Made by a program: the position numbers and the translations under genes
Shown here: piece by piece, positions 7,118 to 12,265 of the stretch
Layout: every line of letters starts with the position of its first letter
Numbering within the stretch: position 1 is the stretch's first letter
Source of the DNA: RGIG250 sp964540025
Lineage (GTDB): Bacteria; Bacillota; Negativicutes; Selenomonadales; Selenomonadaceae
Direction of reading: 5' to 3'
DNA: 12,265 bases
Assembly: GCA_964540025.1 (NCBI GenBank)
Contig: CAZIKQ010000048.1
Location: 1-12,265, forward strand
The notes under the pieces: generated by a model
Seen by the model: the letters and a program-made list of their open reading frames with translations, nothing else
Told to the model about the DNA's origin: nothing
Databases searched by the model: none

Positions 7118-7751
7118 TTTCGATAGCTGCCTCCGCCGAGTCAAAATTTCGCGCTTTTATCAGGGACGCCAGCTCCTCCGTAAGGACGCCCCGCCAGAAC
7201 TGCTCCCGTTTCTCCGGCTCGATTTCCGCCCGTACCCGGCGGCGGAGGGGGGAGAGCCGCCGGAGAAAATCGGCGAATTCCTCCAGCCCGGCCTTTTCCA
7301 GCTGCAATCTGACGAACCGGGAAAAGGCGGGGCTAAGGCCGCCGGTGGCGATGGTGACCAGCAGCTCCCCCCGCTGGATGCGGGCGGGGACGATGAAATC
7401 GCTCTCCTCCATAGGGGGAGCCGCCATATTTACCAGAATGTTCTTGCTGTGGGCCTCGTCAGCCGCCAGCTTGTTGGCCGTCTCATCGGGAGTGGCCACG
7501 ATGACCAGCCGGGGCGTTTCCCCGTATTCCGCCGTCAGGGCGCCGATAGCTCCGACGGTATATTTCGCCGCCACGTGGGAGAATGTCCCGGCGGCGACCG
7601 CCTCTGCCAGCCGGCCGGTAATGGCCGGAGAAATAACCGTTACCCTCGCCGCTGCTTCCAGCAGAGCCTCCACCCGCCGCTGGGCCACCCGGCCGCCGCC
7701 GATGATAAAAACCCGGCGGCCCCGGAGCTTCAAGTTTATCGGGTAGTCCAT
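7086..7751 (-). CDS. sirC: Precorrin-2 dehydrogenase / sirohydrochlorin ferrochelatase-type protein
   Basis: A 221-residue member of the SirC / Met8p / CysG-N family, which oxidises precorrin-2 to sirohydrochlorin with NAD and, in some members, also inserts iron. Seen: a Rossmann motif IIGGGRVAQRRVEALL (16-31), VIVATPDETANK (83-94), and ATGGLSPAFSRFVR (135-148), the family's GG-SP segment. In most members a catalytic aspartate occurs in an N-V-V-D-x-P motif (D104 of E. coli CysG, D141 of yeast Met8p, from memory). Here that stretch reads VNMAAPPMEESDF (107-119), with alanine at the aligned position. Acidic E115, E116 and D118 are close by. The CysG methyltransferase half is absent; CobA supplies that step in the same operon. 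The ATG overlaps the cobI stop by one base (TGATG) and I see no convincing ribosome binding site, so it is likely translated by coupling. Confidence 0.9.
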   Translation of the reverse strand: MDYPINLKLRGRRVFIIGGGRVAQRRVEALLEAAARVTVISPAITGRLAEAVAAGTFSHVAAKYTVGAIGALTAEYGETPRLVIVATPDETANKLAADEAHSKNILVNMAAPPMEESDFIVPARIQRGELLVTIATGGLSPAFSRFVRLQLEKAGLEEFADFLRRLSPLRRRVRAEIEPEKREQFWRGVLTEELASLIKARNFDSAEAAIENALGHFGIKP

Positions 7752-8452
7752 CAGCGCTTGCGGGCCAGCACCGTGGACAGGTAGTTCACCGGCTGCCTGG
7801 ACCGGGCGGCGATGTCGTCGATCCGCTCCTCATCGGGCAGACCGCAGCGGCTCACCATCACCGCCTTGTCGATCATGCCGCATTCCTGAAGGGTATCGGC
7901 AATATCGGGGAAATTCTTGTAGACCTTCATGATGACCACGTTGTCGGCGGTCCTGATGGCCTCCCTGACCCGCTCGGGCCCGGCGGTGGCCGGAATGATG
8001 GACAGCACGTCGTCCCCCTCCACGATGGGCCAGTTCAAATGGCTGCCGATGGCCACGAAAGCCGGAATGCCGGGAATCGTCTCAATGGGGATGCCCGCTT
8101 TCTCCAGAAGCCGGAAAACGTAAATGTAGGTGCTGTAGAACATTGCGTCCCCGAGAGTCAGGAACGCCACGTTTTTGCCGGCATCCAGCAGGGCGACGAT
8201 CTCGTCCTTGTTCTTCTCCCAGGCATCGCCGCTATTATCGGCAAAGCCCCTGACCATGGGAAAAACCTGATAGACGATTTCCACGTCGTCCCGGAGATAG
8301 GGCCTGGCGATGTTAAAGGCCACGCTGCCCTCTTTCTTTTCAGTTTTGGGAGCGATGATCACGTCCACCTTCTTCAGGACGTTGGCCGCCTTGATGGTGA
8401 GAAGCTCAGGATCCCCGGGGCCTACACCGATACCATAAAATGTTCCGCGCAT
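7751..8452 (-). CDS. cobI: Precorrin-2 / cobalt-factor II C20-methyltransferase
   Basis: A 233-residue SAM-dependent methyltransferase of the tetrapyrrole methylase family that adds the C20 methyl in cobalamin synthesis, making precorrin-3A (CobI, aerobic route) or cobalt-precorrin-3 (CbiL, anaerobic route). Seen: IGVGPGDPELLTIKA (8-22), which is the SAM-binding start of the family, FLTLGDAMFYSTY (97-109), IPGIPAFVAIG (126-136) and VIMKVYKN (173-180). GDP followed by LLTIKA and GDAMFYSTY favour C20 methyltransferase over the C17, C11 or C1 enzymes. A strict or facultative anaerobe would use it as CbiL; the sequence alone does not decide. It is the first gene of the operon: AGGAGG stands 8 bases before the ATG, and part of that site is paired in a hairpin of the structured leader described separately. 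Confidence 0.93.
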   Translation of the reverse strand: MRGTFYGIGVGPGDPELLTIKAANVLKKVDVIIAPKTEKKEGSVAFNIARPYLRDDVEIVYQVFPMVRGFADNSGDAWEKNKDEIVALLDAGKNVAFLTLGDAMFYSTYIYVFRLLEKAGIPIETIPGIPAFVAIGSHLNWPIVEGDDVLSIIPATAGPERVREAIRTADNVVIMKVYKNFPDIADTLQECGMIDKAVMVSRCGLPDEERIDDIAARSRQPVNYLSTVLARKR

Positions 8453-8463
8453 GAAATGTTCCT

Positions 8464-8624
8464 CCTAAAAATTCTTTTAAGGCAAAATAAAAGCCTGCCG
8501 CGAGGGCAGGTAATCTCTATCTATCCGTTTGCTCGCAGGTTCCTGTTTCATCGTACCGCCGGATTTGAAAGTGCCGGCGGTATTTTCTGGCAGACTAACA
8601 CTATAAAAATTTTCGTTTCATTAC
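8464..8624 (-). promoter_or_regulatory. Structured leader RNA of the tetrapyrrole operon (unassigned attenuator or riboswitch)
   Basis: The non-coding stretch 8453-8760 holds, toward cobI, a promoter and then this leader. The transcript from about 8624 contains GUAAU at its 5' end able to pair with AUUAC (8514-8510), a strong stem UACCGCCGG / CCGGCGGUA (8582-8574 with 8562-8554, 11-base loop), a conserved-looking single-stranded run with CAGGAACCUGCGAGC (about 8545-8531), then an intrinsic terminator (8510-8484) and a hairpin covering part of the ribosome binding site (8482-8464). CUGCC (8593-8589) and CCUGC (8538-8534) can each pair with the terminator's GCAGG arm, giving a possible antiterminator. 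I see no B12-box, no T-box motif and no TPP, SAM or GEMM core. The layout is that of a regulatory leader; the ligand is unknown. Confidence 0.65.
8484..8510 (-). terminator. Intrinsic terminator inside the cobI leader (attenuator)
   Basis: On the minus strand CCTGCC (8510-8505), a CTCGC loop and GGCAGG (8499-8494) are followed by C, TTTT, A, TTTT (8493-8484). It lies 32 bases before the cobI ATG and behind the operon's own promoter, with no gene between, so it can only act as a premature terminator of this operon. Confidence 0.8.
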
Positions 8625-8629
8625 TGATA

Positions 8630-8658
8630 ATTATATATAGCGGCTATAATTATGTCAA
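8630..8658 (-). promoter_or_regulatory. Promoter of the tetrapyrrole operon
   Basis: A perfect TTGACA (8653-8658), a 17-base spacer and a perfect TATAAT (8630-8635) read toward cobI, with a predicted start near 8624. Such a full-consensus promoter ahead of an internal terminator suggests that control is exerted after initiation. A CCCGCGGG palindrome (8677-8684) lies just upstream. Confidence 0.88.
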
Positions 8659-8689
8659 TGATAGATAGAATTTACCCCCGCGGGAAAAT

Positions 8690-8735
8690 AAAAAATGAAG
8701 CGGGAAAAGAGCAATCTCCTCCGGCTTCATTTTTT
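8690..8735 (-). terminator. Terminator of the Ala/Gln-rich protein gene
   Basis: Perfect arms AAAAAATGAAGC (8690-8701) and GCTTCATTTTTT (8724-8735) around a 22-base loop, starting 25 bases after the stop of the gene at 8761. On the minus strand it ends in a T-run; it is nearly symmetrical and could also work on the plus strand. Confidence 0.85.
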
Positions 8736-8760
8736 TAACTCAATATTCATTCCGGCAAAA

Positions 8761-10263
8761 TTACCGGGCGTCGGTCAGCTTGTTGTAGCTGCGGATCTTC
8801 TCATAGGCGGTATTGTTGGCGGCCGTTACGGCCCCGACGGCGTCTCCCTGAGCGGCGGCCTGCTGGTTCCTGGTGTACTGCTCCCAGGTGCGGCGGACGG
8901 CCCGGGAGTTCACTACCTCCCGGGAGGGCTCCGCATTCTGCTGGGATTCCTGCTGCTTCATGAACCGCTTGATGCGCTCCTCGGAACGCTGCTGAGCTTC
9001 TGCCCTGGCCTCTTTCTCATCAGCGGCGGCTTCCCGTTGCTGGCGCATGGCCTGCTGGGCTTTTGCAGCCTTGTTTTCCGTTTCCTGAACGGTAGCCCCC
9101 GTACCGGCCATGGGGCGAACGGCCTCGGCTCTGCGCTGTTCCTCCTGCTGGGCGGGAGTCGCGGTTCCAATTGACTGCTGAGCGGCGGGTTTCATCTCGC
9201 CGGTGGAAATCCGCTCAGCTACCGTAGGAGCGGCGGAGACCTGAGCTACATTATTTTCGGCGATATCAGGCTCGGCTGCGGCAGCCTCGGCGGCGGCGGC
9301 CACGTCCGTTACGGCGGCGGACCCGGCGGAAGGCACCGAGGTACTGGCCACGGCGGCGTAGGTTTGGTTTGCGCTATTAGCATTGGTGACAGAGCTGGCG
9401 GTCTCCAGCTGCTCTACGGAGCTGTAATTGGTGCTGTTGGTGGCCACCGCTTCCATGGCAGTGCTGTTGGCGGAGAGAACGCCGCTCTTGTGGTCGATGG
9501 CATTGGGGCCAGCCTGCTGGGGGGCAGTTACGTTCAGGACTGGCCCGTCGGCAGACTGCATCGCCGTCAGACCGGAGTTGGGCGCCACATTGGCGCCGGT
9601 CTGACCTTTTGCCGCGTTCATGGCGATAATCTCCTGGGCAGAACCCTGCTGGGCCGTACCGTTGACGGAACCGTTAGAAGCTGCCGCCTGATTGCTGGAG
9701 GTCTTGGTCTCGGGTGCAGGGTTAGCCGCAGACAGGGAGCCGGTGGCGGCCATCTCCTCGGCGGCATCTCTATTTTCTCCGGCGGCTTGAATACTGGCCG
9801 CCGAATTTTCCCGGGCAGTGGTGACAGCCCCGGCAGAGGACATTCCCTGGGCCACAGCCTTGGCGGCCTGCTGGGCGATGGCCTGAGCCTCTCCCCCGTT
9901 ACCGGCCTTCTCGAGGCTGCTCCGCAGCTCCCGGCGGACATCCTCCGCCTCCTGGGCCTTGTTGTAAAGATTCTCGTCGTGTTCTTCGATAAAATCCATT
10001 TCCTCCGTGGACAGCTCTACCCCCTGATAGAGCTTCTGCCGGATGGACTGGACCTCCTTCTGGGGATCGCCGCTTCGGTCGGGCACGGCAGACAGCTCCG
10101 CCTTGAAGGCAGGAGCCTCCATCCCCGAAGGACGGACAGCTTCAGCGGCCCCGGCGGCTGGCTGATAGGCAGAGGCTGCGCCCTGTCGGCTGATTGCGTA
10201 GCTGCCCTTCAGCTGTTCATTCATTCCCTTGACTTGACTCGCGCCGTTGATTGCTTCCTGCAT
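8761..10263 (-). CDS. Ala/Gln/Ser-rich low-complexity protein, function unknown
   Basis: A 500-residue protein I do not recognise. I start it at the ATG at 10263, 8 bases after GAGGAGAGG; the GTG at 10272 would touch that site. There is no signal peptide, membrane segment or cysteine. Residues 67-118 form a charged helical segment (KEVQSIRQKL, LSTEEMDFIEEHDENLYNKA, EDVRREL) of a type I recall from uncharacterised Clostridia proteins, with an L-S-xEExxF-I..LY-KA pattern. Residues 120-370 are low complexity, rich in A, S, N, Q, T and G, including AAAAEAAAA (322-330). Residues 372-440 are a charged, Q-rich coiled coil, and 450-500 a conserved-looking end (RAVRRTWEQYTRN, AYEKIRSYNKL). The design is two helical ends joined by a flexible linker, as in scaffolding or length-measuring proteins; that role is inference. 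It is a single-gene unit with its own promoter and terminator. Confidence 0.82.
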   Translation of the reverse strand: MQEAINGASQVKGMNEQLKGSYAISRQGAASAYQPAAGAAEAVRPSGMEAPAFKAELSAVPDRSGDPQKEVQSIRQKLYQGVELSTEEMDFIEEHDENLYNKAQEAEDVRRELRSSLEKAGNGGEAQAIAQQAAKAVAQGMSSAGAVTTARENSAASIQAAGENRDAAEEMAATGSLSAANPAPETKTSSNQAAASNGSVNGTAQQGSAQEIIAMNAAKGQTGANVAPNSGLTAMQSADGPVLNVTAPQQAGPNAIDHKSGVLSANSTAMEAVATNSTNYSSVEQLETASSVTNANSANQTYAAVASTSVPSAGSAAVTDVAAAAEAAAAEPDIAENNVAQVSAAPTVAERISTGEMKPAAQQSIGTATPAQQEEQRRAEAVRPMAGTGATVQETENKAAKAQQAMRQQREAAADEKEARAEAQQRSEERIKRFMKQQESQQNAEPSREVVNSRAVRRTWEQYTRNQQAAAQGDAVGAVTAANNTAYEKIRSYNKLTDAR

Positions 10264-10280
10264 GACAAACACCTCTCCTC

Positions 10281-10296
10281 GTTTTTATATAAAAAC
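10281..10296 (-). promoter_or_regulatory. AT palindrome next to a ribosome binding site
   Basis: GTTTTTATATAAAAAC is a perfect 16-base palindrome that ends directly at the GAGGAGAGG ribosome binding site of the 500-residue protein. In RNA it could form a weak stem shielding the leader; in DNA it could be an operator. Its position is suggestive, its role unknown. Confidence 0.35.
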
Positions 10297-10325
10297 TTCC
10301 TATGTATATACCTCTATCTACCGTG

Positions 10326-10354
10326 ATTTTAACCTGCAGGTGTCAATCCGTCAA
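10326..10354 (-). promoter_or_regulatory. Promoter of the Ala/Gln-rich protein gene
   Basis: TTGACG (10349-10354), a 17-base spacer and TAAAAT (10326-10331), each one mismatch from consensus, read toward the gene at 10263. A second TTGACA (10341-10346 complement) lies inside the spacer but has no matching -10. Confidence 0.7.
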
Positions 10355-10405
10355 GAATATTAGTGAAGCGGTATAAAATTTGGGACTAAGGGGCAACCTC
10401 TAATC

Positions 10406-10458
10406 CACCTCACAGGCTCCCCTCAAGGGGAGCCTGCTCCGCAGGAGCCTGAGGGGTG
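10406..10458. repeat. Composite palindromic repeat with two nested hairpins
   Basis: Perfect arms CAGGCTCCCCT (10413-10423) and AGGGGAGCCTG (10426-10436) form one stem; CCTGC/GCAGG (10433-10437 and 10441-10445) forms an adjacent one that shares bases; imperfect outer ends CACCTCA and TGAGGGGTG enclose both. It is the most complete copy of the repeat family seen at 1-75 and 4791-4842. Such compact elements resemble REP/MITE-like sequences. It lies between the tRNA terminator and the next promoter, within the 236-base gap 10264-10499. Confidence 0.75.
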
Positions 10459-10465
10459 AAATAAC

Positions 10466-10490
10466 AAAAAAACCGCCTCCTGCGAGACGG
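10466..10490 (-). terminator. Terminator of tRNA-Gln
   Basis: On the minus strand CCGTCTC (10490-10484), loop GCAG and GAGGCGG (10479-10473, one G-T pair) are followed by seven T (10472-10466). It begins ten bases after the tRNA 3' end, a textbook intrinsic terminator. Confidence 0.93.
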
Positions 10491-10499
10491 TATAATTTC

Positions 10500-10575
10500 T
10501 GGCTGGGGTAGCTGGACTCGAACCAACGAATGCGGGATTCAGAATCCCGTGCCTTACCAGCTTGGCGATACCCCA
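10500..10575 (-). tRNA. tRNA-Gln (CUG)
   Basis: A 76-base cloverleaf including an encoded CCA. The acceptor stem is TGGGGTA / TACCCCA with discriminator G. The D arm contains GCCAAGCTGGTAAGGC, and the anticodon arm CGGGA-TTCTGAA-TCCCG gives anticodon CTG at positions 34-36, reading CAG. The T arm contains GGTTCGAGTCC. The TGGGGTATCGCCAAGC start is typical of bacterial tRNA-Gln. It is transcribed alone from a consensus promoter. Confidence 0.96.
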
Positions 10576-10593
10576 GTGATGTGAACATGGAGC

Positions 10594-10622
10594 ATTATAC
10601 TGTATACCTGAATGATTGTCAA
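10594..10622 (-). promoter_or_regulatory. tRNA-Gln promoter
   Basis: Perfect TTGACA (10617-10622), a 17-base spacer and perfect TATAAT (10594-10599), ending 18 bases before the mature tRNA 5' end. Full consensus is expected for a stable RNA gene. Confidence 0.93.
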
Positions 10623-10716
10623 CAAATTTCCGAAAAATTCTTCCCCAATCCCCGGCAAGGGAACGGCAATCATTGAACCGGCCGGGAAAGGAAAATGCCA
10701 GAAGAAGGAAATTCCT

Positions 10717-10746
10717 TTGCAATTTCCGGAAAGACTGCATTATAAT
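10717..10746 (+). promoter_or_regulatory. Promoter of the diaminopropionate ammonia-lyase gene
   Basis: TATAAT (10741-10746) is perfect; 18 bases upstream lies a weak TTGCAA (10717-10722). An inverted repeat GGAAATT / AATTTCC (10707-10713 and 10721-10727) covers the -35, so a regulator may bind here. The weak -35 suits an activated or repressed catabolic gene. The transcript would have a leader of about 93 bases with a stem GTCAG/CTGAC (10750-10766) and a stem CCGCC/GGCGG (10780-10802). Confidence 0.65.
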
Positions 10747-10845
10747 AGCGTCAGGTTTTCACTGACTTCACGAAGCTGTCCGCCGAGTTTGCCTGCGGGC
10801 GGTTCGTTATGTGCCGATAATTTTCATTGAGAAGAGGAGAATACC

Positions 10846-12075
10846 ATGGCTGTTTCAATCGATTACGTCCGCAACCGGAAACTCTCCACCGCCCCCGGCC
10901 CCGACTGGCTGACGACTTCCGCCGGAGCCGAAGTCCGCCGCTTTCACGAAAGCATGGCCGCCTTTGCTCCCACGCCGCTGAGATCCCTGAAAAATCTGGC
11001 CAACCGGCTGGGAGTAAAAGCCATATACGTGAAGGACGAGTCCACCCGCTTTGGTCTGAAAGCCTTCAAGGCCCTCGGTGCCAGCTGGGCCATCGCCAGA
11101 GTGATCTGCCAGCGGCTGGGCCTTGACTATCGTACCGTTACCTTTGATGAGCTTCGCTCCGAAAAATATCGGGAGGCCATCCAACCGATGGTATTCGCCT
11201 CCGCCACCGACGGCAACCACGGTAAAGGCGTTGCCTGGACGGCTCGCCAGCTGGGCTGCAAGGCCTATATCTTCATGCCCCGGGGCACCGTGGAGGCCCG
11301 GCGGGCGGCCATCCTGGCCGCCGGGGCCACGGAATGCGCCATTACTGATCTGACCTATGACGACACCGTCCGCCTGGTGGCGAAACGAGCCGAGCAGGAG
11401 GGCTGGACCGTCGTCCAGGATACCTCCTGGGAAGGATATGAGGAGGTCCCCCGCTACATAGCGGAGGGCTACATGACCATGGCGGCGGAATCCCTTGAAG
11501 CCTTGCGGGAGCAGGAGGGGGACCGCCGGGCCATGCCCACCCACGTGTTCCTTCAGGCAGGGGTGGGGGCCATGGCCGGCAGCGTGACCGGCTACCTGAT
11601 AAATGCCGCCGATGAAGCGGTCAAGCCCCGGCCGGTCATCAACCTGGTGGAGCCTACGGAAGCCGCCTGCTTCTACGACACAGCCGTGATCGGAGACGGC
11701 AAGCGGCACCCGGCGAGAGGCAATGCCGTCACCATCATGGCCGGGCTGAACTGCGGCGAAATCGCCTCCATGGTCTGGCCGATACTGCGGGATTTTGTTG
11801 CTTATTACCTGGCCATGGAGGATTACGCCGCCGCCGAAGGGATGCGTCAGCTGGCTCACCCGGCGGGAGACGACCCGGCAGTAGTGGCCGGGGAATCCGG
11901 GGCCTCCGGCTTCGGCGCCGCCCGGCTCATCCTCGCCCACGAGGAATTGAAACAGCTGCGGGAAGAAATGGGCTTTGATGAAAACAGCATCCTCCTGCTG
12001 TACAACACCGAAGGGGACACCGACCCGGAAAATTACCGCCGCATTGTAGAGGAAGGAGCCTGGCCTCTGCCGTAA
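10846..12075 (+). CDS. dpaL: Diaminopropionate ammonia-lyase
   Basis: A PLP-dependent fold-type II enzyme that converts 2,3-diaminopropionate to pyruvate and two ammonia, allowing use of this amino acid for carbon and nitrogen (E. coli YgeX type). The 409-residue product has the family's length. Seen: KDESTRFGLKAFKALGAS (63-80) with the PLP-binding lysine K75 in the FK pair, ATDGNHGKGVAW (120-131) with the family's D122, QDTSWEGYEEVPRYIAEGY (191-209), the glycine-rich phosphate loop QAGVGAMAG (237-245) and GESGASGFG (349-357). The DGNHG and QDTSWEGYE segments separate it from threonine dehydratase and cysteine synthase. GAGGAG lies 6 bases before the ATG. It is on the opposite strand to all its neighbours and has no partner gene such as ygeW or a transporter within the window. 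Confidence 0.95.
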   Translation: MAVSIDYVRNRKLSTAPGPDWLTTSAGAEVRRFHESMAAFAPTPLRSLKNLANRLGVKAIYVKDESTRFGLKAFKALGASWAIARVICQRLGLDYRTVTFDELRSEKYREAIQPMVFASATDGNHGKGVAWTARQLGCKAYIFMPRGTVEARRAAILAAGATECAITDLTYDDTVRLVAKRAEQEGWTVVQDTSWEGYEEVPRYIAEGYMTMAAESLEALREQEGDRRAMPTHVFLQAGVGAMAGSVTGYLINAADEAVKPRPVINLVEPTEAACFYDTAVIGDGKRHPARGNAVTIMAGLNCGEIASMVWPILRDFVAYYLAMEDYAAAEGMRQLAHPAGDDPAVVAGESGASGFGAARLILAHEELKQLREEMGFDENSILLLYNTEGDTDPENYRRIVEEGAWPLP

Positions 12076-12092
12076 AATTTTTCTCCCCTCTC

Positions 12093-12128
12093 CGGCAGGG
12101 CATAAAAGGGCTTGTCCCTGACCTGCCG
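12093..12128 (+). terminator. Hairpin after dpaL, possible terminator
   Basis: Arms CGGCAGG (12093-12099) and CCTGCCG (12122-12128) with an inner AGGG/TCCCT pair form a stem 17 bases after the stop. No T-run follows, so termination would need Rho or a different mechanism. Confidence 0.45.
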
Positions 12129-12168
12129 CCGGTAGGTTCCGGCTGGTGCGGGAAAATTGCAGGATACA

Positions 12169-12265
12169 ATGGAAGAATCGTCAAAAGCGGCGCGCCGTCC
12201 CAGCGTACCGCAGACTGTTGACAAAAAGCTCTATGTCTACCCTTTTACCCAGCCCAAAGGCTCCC
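12169..12265 (+). CDS. Possible partial ORF running off the window
   Basis: An ATG at 12169, five bases after a weak AGGA, opens a frame that stays open to the window end (MEESSKAARRPSV, then KKLYVYPFTQPKGS, at least 32 residues). It is too short to identify, and no clear promoter precedes it, although it could read through from dpaL. The last bases resemble the start of the palindromic repeat, which argues that the frame may soon end. Treat as doubtful. Confidence 0.2.
   Translation, partial: MEESSKAARRPSVPQTVDKKLYVYPFTQPKGS
12259..12265. repeat. Possible edge of another palindromic repeat
   Basis: The final bases AAAGGCTCCC match the left arm of the repeat family (GGCTCCCCT). Only seven core bases are visible, so this is a weak call that the sequence to the right would settle. 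Confidence 0.25.

Noticed and set aside
8464..8624. Classical cobalamin riboswitch or T-box
   Set aside because: No B12-box-like segment, no CCCGCnACTG run, and no TGGnACCGCG antiterminator motif can be found in the leader.
10612..10830. 72-residue plus-strand frame before dpaL
   Set aside because: It runs across the dpaL promoter and leader, lacks a ribosome binding site and has no coding pattern.
12033..12224. 63-residue minus-strand frame over the dpaL end
   Set aside because: It overlaps the conserved C-terminus of dpaL and the downstream hairpin, with no support of its own.
1..12265. CRISPR array, prophage, integrase or toxin-antitoxin genes
   Set aside because: No regularly spaced repeats, and no open frame resembles a phage, recombinase or toxin gene; the tRNA-Gln has no visible attachment-site duplication.

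Overview
The window is a chromosomal stretch of a fairly GC-rich low-redox bacterium, most likely a Bacillota and, I suspect, a Negativicutes (Selenomonas/Veillonella relatives). The reasons are the tetrapyrrole gene order with a fused CobA-HemD, the complete AAGGAGG-type ribosome binding sites, the TTGACA/TATAAT promoters with 17-base spacers, the short GGCTCCCC..GGGGAGCC palindromes common in gut Firmicutes, and a secreted protein of a type I associate from memory with Negativicutes. The taxon is inference; the gene calls are not dependent on it.

Layout, read from the right because most genes lie on the minus strand. (1) 10846-12075 (+) is a 2,3-diaminopropionate ammonia-lyase with its own promoter and leader; after it lie a hairpin, a doubtful partial ORF and perhaps the edge of another repeat. 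(2) 10500-10575 (-) is tRNA-Gln(CUG) with encoded CCA, a consensus promoter and a strong terminator, followed by a composite palindromic repeat. (3) 8761-10263 (-) is an unrecognised 500-residue Ala/Gln/Ser-rich cytoplasmic-looking protein, with its own promoter and terminator. (4) 3199-8452 (-) is a five-gene tetrapyrrole operon: cobI/cbiL, a precorrin-2 dehydrogenase (SirC/CysG-N type), hemA, hemC and fused cobA-hemD. It begins at a consensus promoter and a roughly 170-nt structured leader that contains an intrinsic terminator before the first start codon, and ends at a hairpin near 3161-3184. (5) 1193-3016 (-) is a two-gene unit, dapA then an exported coiled-coil protein whose ribosome binding site overlaps the dapA stop codon. 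(6) 108-1013 (-) is a stand-alone radical SAM protein. (7) The left edge is another copy of the palindromic repeat.

How the genes work together: HemA makes the 5-aminolevulinate precursor from glutamyl-tRNA, HemC makes hydroxymethylbilane, HemD closes it to uroporphyrinogen III, CobA methylates it to precorrin-2, and from there SirC leads to sirohydrochlorin (siroheme, or the anaerobic cobalamin route) while CobI/CbiL leads into the corrin ring. No late haem genes are present, so the operon looks aimed at cobalamin/siroheme. hemL and hemB must lie elsewhere. The three points most worth following are the unassigned attenuator-like leader of this operon, the apparent loss of the catalytic aspartate in its precorrin-2 dehydrogenase, and a palindromic repeat inserted between hemC and cobA-hemD.
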